Notes: generated from the letters alone by a model not told the origin. 28,800 nt of DNA from Candidatus Altarchaeota archaeon (GCA_018221025.1 JAAOXX010000001.1:1-28800); one strand, 5' to 3'. Positions 7,666 through 14,885 are shown, counted from the first letter of the stretch. Numbers and translations are program-made.

Positions 7666-7878
7666 TTAGCCTCTATATGCGAGTTTAATATCTTCTTTTG
7701 TCACAGTCTTTCGACCAGCGTGCCTCGCGAGCTGTACAGCCTTTGAGGCGACTTCACTAGCGAAATCCTCTAACACTTCCCTAAGGGCATCTGCAGCATC
7801 TTCTGAAACGCGAGCTGCGCCTGCTCCTTTTACCAGCCTTTTCATAGGCGCTAAAGGTAACTCCATCCCGATCACCAT
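7666..7878 (-). CDS. Archaeal histone (HMf family)
   Basis: A 70-residue histone-fold protein that dimerises and wraps DNA. MELPLAPMKRLVKGAGAARVSEDAA is the classic N-terminus (helix 1). A long helix 2 follows (ALREVLEDFASEVASKAVQLA), then the DNA-contacting RKTVTKEDIKLAYR at the C-terminus. No extension or tail is present. The family usually starts at MELP (7866), but ATG 7878 or GTG 7875 agree better with the TATA-like box at 7897-7904, which would add MVIG. Three copies of the 9-mer GCTCCATTT, in both orientations, lie upstream, one of them joined to the TATA box. Identification is secure; only the start is open. Confidence 0.95.
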   Translation of the reverse strand: MVIGMELPLAPMKRLVKGAGAARVSEDAADALREVLEDFASEVASKAVQLARHAGRKTVTKEDIKLAYRG

Positions 7879-7891
7879 TAAGACTAGTTAC

Positions 7892-8003
7892 GCTCCATTT
7901 AATACTTTTCGATTTGTGCTTTTTTCGTAAAATGGAGCACGTAGCATCGCCCATAGACCACCAACTCATAAAAAAAGTCAGTAAAAGCGATGAAGCTCCA
8001 TTT
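7892..8003. repeat. Three copies of GCTCCATTT upstream of the histone gene
   Basis: Copies lie at 7892-7900 (plus), 7930-7938 (minus) and 7995-8003 (plus). The first runs directly into the histone TATA box (GCTCCATTTAATAC). Copies 1 and 2 form an inverted repeat, and so do copies 2 and 3. CATCGC/GCGATG adds to the second pair. These could be operator sites or allow alternative folding. Confidence 0.5.
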
Positions 8004-8024
8004 CCGATGGAACTAACTCTCGAG

Positions 8025-8540
8025 TTATTTAACAGTTGGTAAGAAACTCAGGTACTCCTTGATGTCTTTAACAATTTGTTCGGCATCCTGTCTAACACGA
8101 GTCAGATGAACTTCTCTTCGACGTCTATAGAAATAAGCATCCCTTATTGGGAAGAATGGACGCAATAATGGACTACTCGCCCATACATTAAGATAATCAA
8201 CAACTATGGCACCATTCATAAAGAATGAAAAACTTCCCTTTGGAACCATTTGTGGCGTCTCACCTTTGTCTCCGGGTTTAGGAGCAAGCGACCAAGTAAG
8301 CTTCCAGTGAATATCCAATGCAGAGATAACATACTTCCCTTCAATTTCAGTAGAACCAATCCACACTCCGACGGCAGCCTGTTTAGAACCATCCCCATAC
8401 CAGCCATGGGCATATCTCCATTCACTAATACCATATCCCCTATCACTGAAAAAATTCCATAGTGCTTTGTACATATCTGGCGGATAAAATCCCTCATGTT
8501 CAAACTTCATGTCCCTGAATGCCCAATATCTTACAGCCAT
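8025..8540 (-). CDS. Conserved-looking hypothetical protein
   Basis: A 171-residue soluble protein rich in aromatic residues (many Trp, Tyr and Phe), beginning MAVRYWAFRDMKFEHEGFYP. The centre looks like a beta sheet (KQAAVGVWIGSTEIEGKYVI, DIHWKLTW, GSFSFFMNGAIVVDY), and an arginine-rich helix ends it (YFYRRRREVHLTRVRQDAEQ). No signal peptide or cysteine is present. I recognise no family. Its ATG overlaps the stop of the CBS gene by one base (TAATG), so it is translationally coupled to it. A regulatory or sensing link with the CBS protein is plausible but inferred. Confidence 0.7.
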   Translation of the reverse strand: MAVRYWAFRDMKFEHEGFYPPDMYKALWNFFSDRGYGISEWRYAHGWYGDGSKQAAVGVWIGSTEIEGKYVISALDIHWKLTWSLAPKPGDKGETPQMVPKGSFSFFMNGAIVVDYLNVWASSPLLRPFFPIRDAYFYRRRREVHLTRVRQDAEQIVKDIKEYLSFLPTVK

Positions 8541-8956
8541 TAGATTACCTGTTTCGAATGTTCAGTAATTAACTCAATTATTTCTGGAGCAATCCCGACT
8601 ACATCTTTATCCGAAACCACACCCACAACCCCTAAATTATCTTTAATTACAATTCGCCTAATTTTTTCACGAGCCATATTCTTTGCGATTTCCATAATGG
8701 GCGTTGAAACCATTGCAGTCTTTAGTGGAGAACTCATCACATTTTTTGCAAGGGTATTCTTAGGATTTTTTCCTTCAGAAACAATTTTGACTATATCCAT
8801 CTTTGTAATAATTCCAACGTACTGTGAGCCATCTGAAACGAGAACACTACCAACTTTGCGAGAAATCATCACTTTTGATACATCTTGTAAAGTAGACTCA
8901 AGACTAACAAAAACAACTGGTGTCGACATGACATCGCTTGCAAGTACGGCTCTCAC
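8540..8956 (-). CDS. Two-CBS-domain protein
   Basis: A 138-residue protein made only of a CBS pair (Bateman module): VMSTPVVFVSLESTLQDVS...VGIITKMDIV at about residues 9-57, and VMSSPLKTAMVSTPIMEIA...VGVVSDKDVV at about 73-122. Such modules bind AMP, ATP, SAM or other adenosine ligands and act as energy or metabolite sensors. With no attached effector domain, the partner is probably another protein, possibly the coupled downstream gene. The start is GTG 8956 with a TATA box (TTTAATAAG, minus strand, 8975-8984) about 24 bp upstream. It is divergent from the HTH regulator at 9050. Confidence 0.9.
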   Translation of the reverse strand: MRAVLASDVMSTPVVFVSLESTLQDVSKVMISRKVGSVLVSDGSQYVGIITKMDIVKIVSEGKNPKNTLAKNVMSSPLKTAMVSTPIMEIAKNMAREKIRRIVIKDNLGVVGVVSDKDVVGIAPEIIELITEHSKQVI

Positions 8957-8974
8957 ACAAGACTAAGTTACAAG

Positions 8975-8984
8975 CTTATTAAAG
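8975..8984 (-). promoter_or_regulatory. TATA box of the CBS operon
   Basis: CTTTAATAAG on the minus strand is centred 24 bp upstream of GTG 8956. The divergent box for the HTH gene is at 9022-9029, so both promoters share a 93-bp region. Confidence 0.65.
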
Positions 8985-9021
8985 AGTTTCTTAACCAAAG
9001 TGGCGAAAAATCTGGGTAAAG

Positions 9022-9029
9022 AATTTAAA
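9022..9029 (+). promoter_or_regulatory. TATA box of the HTH/pilin/SMC operon
   Basis: AATTTAAA is centred about 24 bp upstream of GTG 9050, predicting a leaderless mRNA. The heptamer ACGACAA (9035-9041) sits between the box and the start. Confidence 0.65.
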
Positions 9030-9049
9030 GGATTACGACAAAGAGCGAT

Positions 9050-9754
9050 GTGAGGGCTGAAAAAGTTTCAATGCGAATTGCAGGAGAAATTGTCCTGTCA
9101 GAGAATCCCGGAGCAATAATGCGAAAATGGCGTGAAATCTTTGGAATCTCTCAAAAAGACTTGTCAAGAAACTTAAAAATTAGTTCGTCAGTAATTTCTG
9201 ACTATGAATCTGGACGGCGAAAGTCACCCGGAACAAAACTGGTTGCAAAAATTGTGAATGCATTAATTGAGGTTGATGAAGAGCGTGGTGGTGCCGTGGT
9301 TCAAGAGTATACCAAGCTGCTCGAGGGGAGTCGTTTCTTCGAGGCAATACTTGCAATAAAGGAATTTGCTGAGCCGCGAAAGATTAAGGATATTGTAAAA
9401 TGTGTTGAAGGTGAATTCTTAGTTGGTGAAAAAAATCTTGACAATAATGTTTATGGTTACACTGTGGTTGATAGTATGAAGGCTATAATAGAATTGAGTC
9501 CATTAGAACTCGCAATGATTTATGGTACAACTACTCAGAGGGCATTAATTTTTGTAGGAGTTAGTCATGGAAGGAGTCCAATGTTGGCAATAAAATTGAC
9601 GAGTCTTAGACCATCAATGGTAGTACTCCACGGCCCAATCAAGGAACCAGACCCACTTGGAATGGAGCTCGCTAAGCGAGAAAGGATACCATTAGTATTA
9701 TCTCACGTTAAGGAAGTCGAAACACTTATTAACAATTTGAGGGGGCTGGATTGA
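9050..9754 (+). CDS. HTH transcriptional regulator (COG1709-like)
   Basis: A 234-residue protein with an N-terminal Xre/Cro-type helix-turn-helix (about residues 20-72: IMRKWREIFGISQKDLSRNL, then SSSVISDYESGRRKSPG). A domain of about 150 residues follows, ending in a small alpha/beta unit (RALIFVGVSHGRSPMLAIKL...SMVVLHG...IPLVLSH). This layout matches archaeal regulators grouped in COG1709; the effector is unknown. It is the first gene of a plus-strand run. The next gene's TTG overlaps its stop (TTGA), so it may regulate its own operon and the divergent CBS promoter. The start is GTG 9050. Confidence 0.85.
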   Translation: MRAEKVSMRIAGEIVLSENPGAIMRKWREIFGISQKDLSRNLKISSSVISDYESGRRKSPGTKLVAKIVNALIEVDEERGGAVVQEYTKLLEGSRFFEAILAIKEFAEPRKIKDIVKCVEGEFLVGEKNLDNNVYGYTVVDSMKAIIELSPLELAMIYGTTTQRALIFVGVSHGRSPMLAIKLTSLRPSMVVLHGPIKEPDPLGMELAKRERIPLVLSHVKEVETLINNLRGLD

Positions 9755-10125
9755 GGGGACAACTCAGTCTAGAATTTCTCATAATTTTTTTCTTACTAAC
9801 AACATACCTATCAGTAGTATTCACCCTATTTTCTTCAACAAAGGCATCACTGGAACAAGCAGTTGACAAGAAAGTAGAGCAGCGCATATCTTCATGGACA
9901 AACTTCATATTTCAGAGGCCGAAAGGAACAGAAATACAATTGGAACTTAATCCGTTTCCAAACCGATTTGTAGGCATTAGGTGTGGTGAAAACCTCATTA
10001 TTACAACCCCATCAAAAATAACCACTATTGACATCGCATCAAATTGTGAAAGTCTTAACATAACGGGTAAATCTTGCATTTTAATTAAGAGAATAGATGG
10101 AGGTGTTCAAGTTTCAAGCTGTTGA
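9751..10125 (+). CDS. Class III signal peptide (pilin-like) protein
   Basis: A 124-residue protein with a short N-terminus RGQLSLEFLI followed by a hydrophobic helix (about 10-30). GQxSxEF is the hallmark of archaeal class III signal peptides, cut by an EppA-type prepilin peptidase before the glutamine. The mature helix packs into the pilus core or membrane. The remainder is a small beta-rich head with three cysteines (RCGENL, SNCESL, KSCILI) and a C-terminal SSC. The TTG start overlaps the regulator's stop (TTGA), and GAGGGGG 5-10 nt upstream acts as ribosome binding site. It is the first of three consecutive pilin-like genes. Confidence 0.8.
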   Translation: MRGQLSLEFLIIFFLLTTYLSVVFTLFSSTKASLEQAVDKKVEQRISSWTNFIFQRPKGTEIQLELNPFPNRFVGIRCGENLIITTPSKITTIDIASNCESLNITGKSCILIKRIDGGVQVSSC

Positions 10126-10396
10126 ATTTCTAATTGCCCTCGGTATATTGATTGCGGCATTCTCCCCACTCTACATCTCAGCAAAGAAATATCACGAAAT
10201 CGCAGAAGCTGCACTTTTGAGATTCAATGAATCAATTAAGTATCAGAGTGCAAACTCACTCATACAAAACCTGCAATCATATGGAGAGCCATTTGAAGTT
10301 AAGGAGTTTGGAAAATTTGACCTGTCTAAATTAGATGGAGTCAGGTTTGACCTTATTTCCAATACATATACATACGACACATATTCGAGGTGGTAA
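10097..10396 (+). CDS. Pilin-like protein 2
   Basis: A 99-residue protein with N-terminus FKFQAVEFLIALGILIAAFS. It resembles a class III signal peptide (Q-x-x-x-E-F then hydrophobic) but has Val where Ser is usual. It overlaps the previous gene by 29 nt. ATG 10097 and GTG 10103 are both possible; the latter leaves a more basic N-terminus. The rest is helical, then a short beta segment ending in Trp, without cysteines. It is probably a minor pilin or membrane-anchored subunit partnering its neighbours. Confidence 0.65.
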   Translation: MEVFKFQAVEFLIALGILIAAFSPLYISAKKYHEIAEAALLRFNESIKYQSANSLIQNLQSYGEPFEVKEFGKFDLSKLDGVRFDLISNTYTYDTYSRW

Positions 10397-10397
10397 T

Positions 10398-10688
10398 TTG
10401 AAGGGACAAATATTCGAGCTGTTATTTTATCCACATATAGCAGTTCTCCTACTATTCTTTTTTTCATTTATGACTAGTGAATTAATTTCCGAAACGGTAA
10501 CACTGAAATCTGTATTGGCAAAATCAAATTCCGCAATCGCATCATCAAACCTAAACTTATTGAATTGTACACCAGACCACCACACTGGTTTCTGTAATAC
10601 CAACACTGAAACGGGCACATACTATATCAGAAGACTTGTGAGCGATGGCACAGCCATAAAAGAATTAATATTCCCTAATACGAATTAA
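10398..10688 (+). CDS. Pilin-like protein 3
   Basis: A protein of about 96 residues starting at TTG 10398 (LKGQIFELLFYPHIAVLLLF), with GAGGTGG (10387-10393) as ribosome binding site and the previous stop just upstream. KGQIFELL is a class III-like cleavage site without the usual Ser. One hydrophobic helix (about 10-28) is followed by a Ser/Asn-rich helix and a short region with two cysteines (LLNCTPDHH, GFCNTN). It probably works with the two preceding pilin-like proteins. Readings starting further upstream at 10335 overlap the previous gene and lack an SD. Confidence 0.65.
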   Translation: MKGQIFELLFYPHIAVLLLFFFSFMTSELISETVTLKSVLAKSNSAIASSNLNLLNCTPDHHTGFCNTNTETGTYYIRRLVSDGTAIKELIFPNTN

Positions 10689-10691
10689 CTA

Positions 10692-10940
10692 ATGGACGAA
10701 TTTGTATTTTCTCCGGCATCATTGGACGTTAGCCCAGACAACTCAGTAGTGTTTAAATTTCCAAAATTCACAATAACTTTACTGGATTCCAAAGGAAAAT
10801 TATATGCGGAAGTATTGGAGAAAAACTCTCGAAAAACATTCAAATGCGAAGTCAAGGACAATTCTGACGAGTTGGATGCGGCAGTGAATAAAGTAATGGA
10901 TAAATTAAACAAGATAATTGAAGTAAACCGCAACAAATAA
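10692..10940 (+). CDS. Small hypothetical protein in the pilin/SMC run
   Basis: An 82-residue soluble acidic protein: an N-terminal beta-rich half (MDEFVFSPASLDVSPDN, VVFKFPKFTITLLDSKGKLY) and a C-terminal helix (ELDAAVNKVMDKLNKIIEV). No family is recognised. It starts 3 nt after the previous stop with no clear ribosome binding site, so reinitiation or coupling is likely. It lies between the pilin-like genes and smc. Confidence 0.6.
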   Translation: MDEFVFSPASLDVSPDNSVVFKFPKFTITLLDSKGKLYAEVLEKNSRKTFKCEVKDNSDELDAAVNKVMDKLNKIIEVNRNK

Positions 10941-10964
10941 CTATTCTGTTAATGAGGTATGTGT

Positions 10965-11045
10965 ATGTGGCTCTTTTATGTTTTAGTTACCGTCGGCGAA
11001 GGTGGGAAAATTGTCGAGCATCTTGAAAATGGAGGCGGATTCTGA
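10965..11045 (+). CDS. Candidate 26-residue microprotein before smc
   Basis: ATG 10965 opens a 26-residue frame with hydrophobic start MWLFYVLVTVGEGGKIVEHL and a Gly-rich end. GAGGT (10954-10958) lies 6 nt upstream, good Shine-Dalgarno spacing for an operon-internal gene. The stop is 2 nt before the smc ATG. It fills most of the gap between 10940 and 11048. It may be a real microprotein or only a translated spacer that couples smc to the upstream genes. No family is known to me. Confidence 0.4.
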   Translation: MWLFYVLVTVGEGGKIVEHLENGGGF

Positions 11046-11047
11046 AT

Positions 11048-14000
11048 ATGAAGAGTGGCTCAAGACTTGAAAAATTGTCAATGAGGGGTTTCAAATCATT
11101 TTCAAAGCCAACCACCCTATTATTTTCACCAGGAATAACTTCAATAGTTGGACCTAACGGTTCAGGAAAGAGCAATGTTCTCGACGCACTTAGTTTTGTA
11201 ATGGGGAGTTTGAGTTTCTCGGCCTTGAGGTCGAAGAGTGCGGAAAACCTTATCTATTTTGGAAAAACCAAGCAGTCAAATGATGCGGAAGTTGGACTTC
11301 GAATAAGGATAGATAGTGAATTTTCAGACGACGGAATTTTGAGTTTGAATCGAAAACTATCAAGAAATGGAACCAGCGTATATAGAATAAATGGAAAACG
11401 TTCAACAAGGCTTGCAACAATCGACATTCTCGCATCAATGCATATATTTCCAGACAGCCATAATATTGTTAGACAAGGAGATATAACGCGGTTTGTCAAT
11501 ATGAGTGCAAGACAACGACGGGAACTAATTGAAGTCGTTGCAGGAATTGAATTATATGAACGCAAAAAAACTAAAGCAATGACTGACCTTGACGGAGTTG
11601 AAATCAAAATTGAAAAAGTTGAGGCGGTTCACGGTGAACGGGTAAGAATTTTTACACAATTAAAGGAAGAGAAAGAAAAGGTCAACCAATTCAATAATAT
11701 GAAGGAATTGGAGGGGCGGGCAAAATATAGTATTCTATTGAATGATATTGAAAACCTAAGAAATAAATTAAATGAATTTAATAAAAACAAATCAAATAAG
11801 GAAGAAAAAATAAATGTGGTTGAGGAGTCAATGAAACAAAAAACTGATGAGTTGATGGTGGTAAGCTCAAATCTTGAAAAACGCGGTATGAGGGAAAAGG
11901 TTGGGGAAATGACGCGTCTCGAACGGTTGAAAATGGAATTTGAAAAGAAAGAAGAAGAAAAGCACAGAGAAACCACTGGTATTGAGAGTTCAAGCAAGCG
12001 CATAGAGTCAATAAAATCACAAGTTGCTGGTTTGAAAAGGCGTCAAAAGGATACTTATGAAGATATCTCAACCAAGCGAAACAGGTTGAAAGACATAAAA
12101 AAGGAAACTCAGGAATACAAGAAATTGCGGGATGAATTAACTGCTAAGGTTTCAAAAGCAAAGCAGGATTTTGAGCAGAGGAAACACAAGTATGAGCGTC
12201 TAAAAGAAAAGAAAGAAAGATGGACTCTCAAAAGTAAAGAGTTATTATTGGAAAAACAATCGAATGAACGCCTTACTCACGAATTAATACGAAAACTCAA
12301 GAATGAGGAGACTCGAAAATTGTCTCTTGAATCGGAAAAGCAAAAAATATTAGACGGAAAAAAAATACTTGAAAAAAGAATTTCATCAATCAATTTACAA
12401 CTGAAGGAGACTGAATCTAAATTGAAATTAGCAAGAGAAGGTGAAAAGGAAATCTTATACTCATCAACATTGCCTGAGGGGGTTAGAGAACTACAAAAAA
12501 AAGGTTACAAGGTGTTGGGTGAAGTGGTGGGGGACCCATCAGAAATAATGCCTTTTGCACTTAGCATTGTTGCATCCGATGCAGAAATTAAAACTATGAA
12601 AGTTGAGAAGGGGTGGGTCTATGTTGTTTCGGATAAAGTAGATATTGAAAAACTCAAAGAACTTTCAAAGATGGGGAGGGCAATTGGAAAAATAACCGGC
12701 CATGAATTCGTTAGTGCTAATCAAAGAAATGCGGAACTGGAAACTTTACAAAAAACAATTGAGTCTCTGGAAAAAAGAAGGGACTCCTTGAGGGAAGAGA
12801 GGTCTACTATTGATGGAAAATTAACACAAACATTTGATATGGAAAAAATGAAAAACACCATCGATTCAATTAAAATAATCAAAAGGGACATTTCTGAGCG
12901 GAAGACGAGATTGGTTGAAATTAATAGTGAAATGAAAGAATTGAGCGGTGAGGTTCTGAAAATGGGAGACTTGAAGGAGCCAACAATTGGAGAGGCTAGA
13001 CGACTCGAAGAAGTTACCTCAAAAATTTACTCATTGGAATCTGAATTAATGAGAACCTCTTCCGAAATAAAGGCGGAAGAAGATACACTAAAGAATTTGA
13101 TTGAGCCGGATATTTTGAATTATGAAAAATTGGGAAAAAGTATATCTGACGAGATAAAAAATAGTAAAGCTACAATCGCAGATACTGATAAGCGAAAAAT
13201 AGAAATTGGTGTTGAAATTAGGGAAGTCGAACTACGAATTGCCAAGATTGAAGGACTTTTATCTAAAGAAATAACAGTGAAATCAGAAATTGAAGAATTT
13301 CTAAAGGCATCTCAAAATACAGTTTATCAATTAAAGTCAGACATTGCCGTACTAAATGAAAAAATAAAGGGAATAACTGGGCGGATACAAAGCCTCGAAG
13401 AATCTAAACCTCAAGGAATTCAGAGAATAGAAAATCCCAGAGATGTGCTTAAACAAGTAGTAAACCAACTTGAACAATTAGGGACCTTAAATTTCAAGGC
13501 AATAGAAGAATTCAAAGAGGTTAGTGGACTTGTTGAGGATATAAGCGACCGTCTTAAAAAATTGCGAGATGAAAAAAACGCAATACTCTCTATGATGAAT
13601 GAAATTGAAAGCCAAAAATTCCAAATGTTCATGGAAACTTTTGAAAAGATAAATGCGAGTTTTTCAAAAATATTTTCTCAGGTAATTGAGGGGAGCAGTC
13701 GGCTCGAAATAGATGGTGATGACCCATTCGAATCAGGAGTCCATATTAAAACGCGAGTACAGCATAGAGACTTACCAACTGAATCTCTGTCCGGTGGACA
13801 AAAGACACTCGCGGCCCTTGCACTAATTTTTGCAATTCAGGAAGTAAAGCCATCACCCTTGTATGTGTTTGATGAAATTGATGCGGCTCTTGACAAACCG
13901 AATAGTGAAAAACTCGCAAAGATGTTTAAGAAAATGTCTGAAACAACACAAATAATTTCAATTACACATAATGACACAATGGTTAAGGAATCCGACCAAA

Positions 14001-14098
14001 TTGTTGGAGTTTACATAAATAAGGGAGCAAGTCGATTAGTCAGTCTTCCTAAAGATAAAGTTATGAAGGAAGCTGAAAGTTGGATTAGTAAAAACTAA
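11048..14098 (+). CDS. smc: SMC chromosome-partition ATPase (short form)
   Basis: An ATPase that shapes and segregates chromosomes by loop formation. The N-terminal head has Walker A GPNGSGKSN (35-43) and FVNMSARQRRELIE. About 300 residues of coiled coil follow, then a hinge-like domain (about 478-560: GVRELQKKGYKVLGEVVGDP...), a return coil, and a C-terminal head with signature LSGGQKTLAALAL (about 912-924) and Walker B YVFDEIDAALD. At 1016 residues it is shorter than typical SMC (about 1150-1190); the hinge and the arms both look reduced. There is no CxxC zinc hook, so it is not Rad50. GGAGG is at 11031-11035. No scpA follows; the next features are hairpins and repeats. Confidence 0.92.
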   Translation: MKSGSRLEKLSMRGFKSFSKPTTLLFSPGITSIVGPNGSGKSNVLDALSFVMGSLSFSALRSKSAENLIYFGKTKQSNDAEVGLRIRIDSEFSDDGILSLNRKLSRNGTSVYRINGKRSTRLATIDILASMHIFPDSHNIVRQGDITRFVNMSARQRRELIEVVAGIELYERKKTKAMTDLDGVEIKIEKVEAVHGERVRIFTQLKEEKEKVNQFNNMKELEGRAKYSILLNDIENLRNKLNEFNKNKSNKEEKINVVEESMKQKTDELMVVSSNLEKRGMREKVGEMTRLERLKMEFEKKEEEKHRETTGIESSSKRIESIKSQVAGLKRRQKDTYEDISTKRNRLKDIKKETQEYKKLRDELTAKVSKAKQDFEQRKHKYERLKEKKERWTLKSKELLLEKQSNERLTHELIRKLKNEETRKLSLESEKQKILDGKKILEKRISSINLQLKETESKLKLAREGEKEILYSSTLPEGVRELQKKGYKVLGEVVGDPSEIMPFALSIVASDAEIKTMKVEKGWVYVVSDKVDIEKLKELSKMGRAIGKITGHEFVSANQRNAELETLQKTIESLEKRRDSLREERSTIDGKLTQTFDMEKMKNTIDSIKIIKRDISERKTRLVEINSEMKELSGEVLKMGDLKEPTIGEARRLEEVTSKIYSLESELMRTSSEIKAEEDTLKNLIEPDILNYEKLGKSISDEIKNSKATIADTDKRKIEIGVEIREVELRIAKIEGLLSKEITVKSEIEEFLKASQNTVYQLKSDIAVLNEKIKGITGRIQSLEESKPQGIQRIENPRDVLKQVVNQLEQLGTLNFKAIEEFKEVSGLVEDISDRLKKLRDEKNAILSMMNEIESQKFQMFMETFEKINASFSKIFSQVIEGSSRLEIDGDDPFESGVHIKTRVQHRDLPTESLSGGQKTLAALALIFAIQEVKPSPLYVFDEIDAALDKPNSEKLAKMFKKMSETTQIISITHNDTMVKESDQIVGVYINKGASRLVSLPKDKVMKEAESWISKN

Positions 14099-14115
14099 GC
14101 TTTTAGAAAAAGCTT
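14097..14115 (+). terminator. Hairpin at the smc stop codon
   Basis: AAGCTTTT-AGA-AAAAGCTT is a perfect 8-bp stem with a 3-nt loop that begins within the TAA stop codon of smc. There is no long T tract after it. It may mark or protect the 3' end of the operon mRNA. Confidence 0.5.
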
Positions 14116-14147
14116 AACCAAAATTTGTGGAATTTTTGAAAAATGAA

Positions 14148-14245
14148 TATGATGCCTCAGTTATCACACGAGCTTTTCAAAAACCCGTCCCGACGGGTCG
14201 GGAAGCTCGACCAAAACAAAATAAGTATGATGCCTCAGTTATCAC
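14148..14245. repeat. 20-bp direct repeats flanking a GC-rich hairpin
   Basis: TATGATGCCTCAGTTATCAC occurs at 14148-14167 and again, identical, at 14226-14245. The 58 bp between them contain CGAGCTT (14169-14175) pairing with AAGCTCG (14203-14209) around CCCGTCCCGACGGGTCGGG (14184-14202). The latter can fold two ways: CCCGTC/GACGGG or CCCGA/TCGGG. On the minus strand the hairpin is followed by TTTTT, like a terminator. The whole 244-bp region 14099-14342 has no convincing coding frame. Confidence 0.65.
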
Positions 14246-14342
14246 CTCCTTTTCCTCAACCCCTCACAAGGAGAGTCAGGTCAAGCCACTATCCTCACAG
14301 GCTTAAACCCGTAAGTCGAAACCTTATAACTTTCTCGAAAAA

Positions 14343-14519
14343 TCAGAAATCGTCGGAAAACTTATCTTCAAATTCAGTTTCCTCATTACCAAATTCATCT
14401 TGAAATTGAGTCTTCTTCTTCTTATCGGAGTCGGCCTCTTCCATGCCTTCAAGGAACCCTTTGGCCTCCCAAGATTCATCTTCATCGTACTGATCTTCGA
14501 TACCACTTTCCCCAAACAT
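14343..14519 (-). CDS. Small acidic protein
   Basis: A 58-residue, very acidic protein starting MFGESGIEDQYDEDESWEAK and ending with a repeated Asp/Glu/Phe pattern (EFGNEETEFEDKFSDDF). A lysine cluster (DKKKK) sits in the middle. It is probably disordered or a short helix pair. No family is recognised. ATG 14519 is chosen because the AT-rich box at 14541-14552 is about 27 bp upstream. The longer GTG reading at 14534 is too close to it. Confidence 0.6.
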   Translation of the reverse strand: MFGESGIEDQYDEDESWEAKGFLEGMEEADSDKKKKTQFQDEFGNEETEFEDKFSDDF

Positions 14520-14609
14520 GAAAGCAACCCTCACTACTATTTTTAAATTTTATGTATAACTTCCAAGTTATGTATAAAACGAGTAACTTTACGACAAAAA
14601 ACGAATTTT

Positions 14610-14822
14610 TCAGTTCCACTTGTGTTTTGGGTTTCGTGGAACAATTAACCAAGCAATAAAGTATAGTGATAACCCAGGGGGCCACAAAAAGCTTCCAAGA
14701 ATCCACATTAGTCGAACCAGTGATGGGTCAGTTCCAACATAATCTGCAACTCCACCACAAACACCACCTAAAACTCTGTCTTTATTGGAACGATAAATGC
14801 GCTTTACTTTTTTCTTTGCCAC
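14610..14822 (-). CDS. PspC-domain membrane protein
   Basis: A 70-residue PspC-family protein. A basic N-terminus MAKKKVKRIYRSNKDRVLGG leads into the conserved VCGGVADYVGTDPSLVRL, then one membrane segment (about 38-61, LMWILGSFLWPPGLSLYFIAWLIVP). In bacteria PspC takes part in envelope-stress signalling; in archaea the stand-alone domain is common but its role is not established. The start is GTG 14822, with a TATA box (TATAAAAT, minus strand, 14844-14851) 25 bp upstream. Confidence 0.88.
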   Translation of the reverse strand: MAKKKVKRIYRSNKDRVLGGVCGGVADYVGTDPSLVRLMWILGSFLWPPGLSLYFIAWLIVPRNPKHKWN

Positions 14823-14843
14823 ATATACTTCGGGTGGGTTCAG

Positions 14844-14851
14844 ATTTTATA
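14844..14851 (-). promoter_or_regulatory. TATA box of the PspC gene
   Basis: TATAAAAT on the minus strand is centred 25 bp before GTG 14822, predicting leaderless transcription. Confidence 0.65.
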
Positions 14852-14885
14852 GTTATTGACTGAGACCACTTCACTGTAATTGAAG

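Noticed and set aside
7932..8042. A 36-residue plus-strand frame starting ATG 7932 upstream of the histone gene
   Set aside because: The TATA spacing is about 31 bp rather than 25, the frame runs through the 9-bp repeats, and its end overlaps the 3' end of the 8025-8540 gene. The repeats explain the region better.
11048..14098. Rad50 instead of SMC
   Set aside because: There is no CxxC zinc hook, and the middle has a hinge-like globular segment. No Mre11 gene is adjacent.
14148..14245. Transposable element with 20-bp target duplication
   Set aside because: Only 58 bp lie between the repeats, with no transposase and no clear terminal inverted repeats at the edges. Kept as a repeat/hairpin element only.
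14226..14300. Box C/D guide RNA on the minus strand
   Set aside because: GTGAGGA and CTGA sequences are present, and GCC/GGC could close the ends, but the C box is imperfect and the order of boxes in the 20-bp repeat does not fit a C/D RNA.
14143..14403. An 86-residue plus-strand frame downstream of smc
   Set aside because: It crosses the direct repeats and hairpin and overlaps the acidic-protein gene on the other strand. Its composition is unlike its neighbours and no upstream signals exist.
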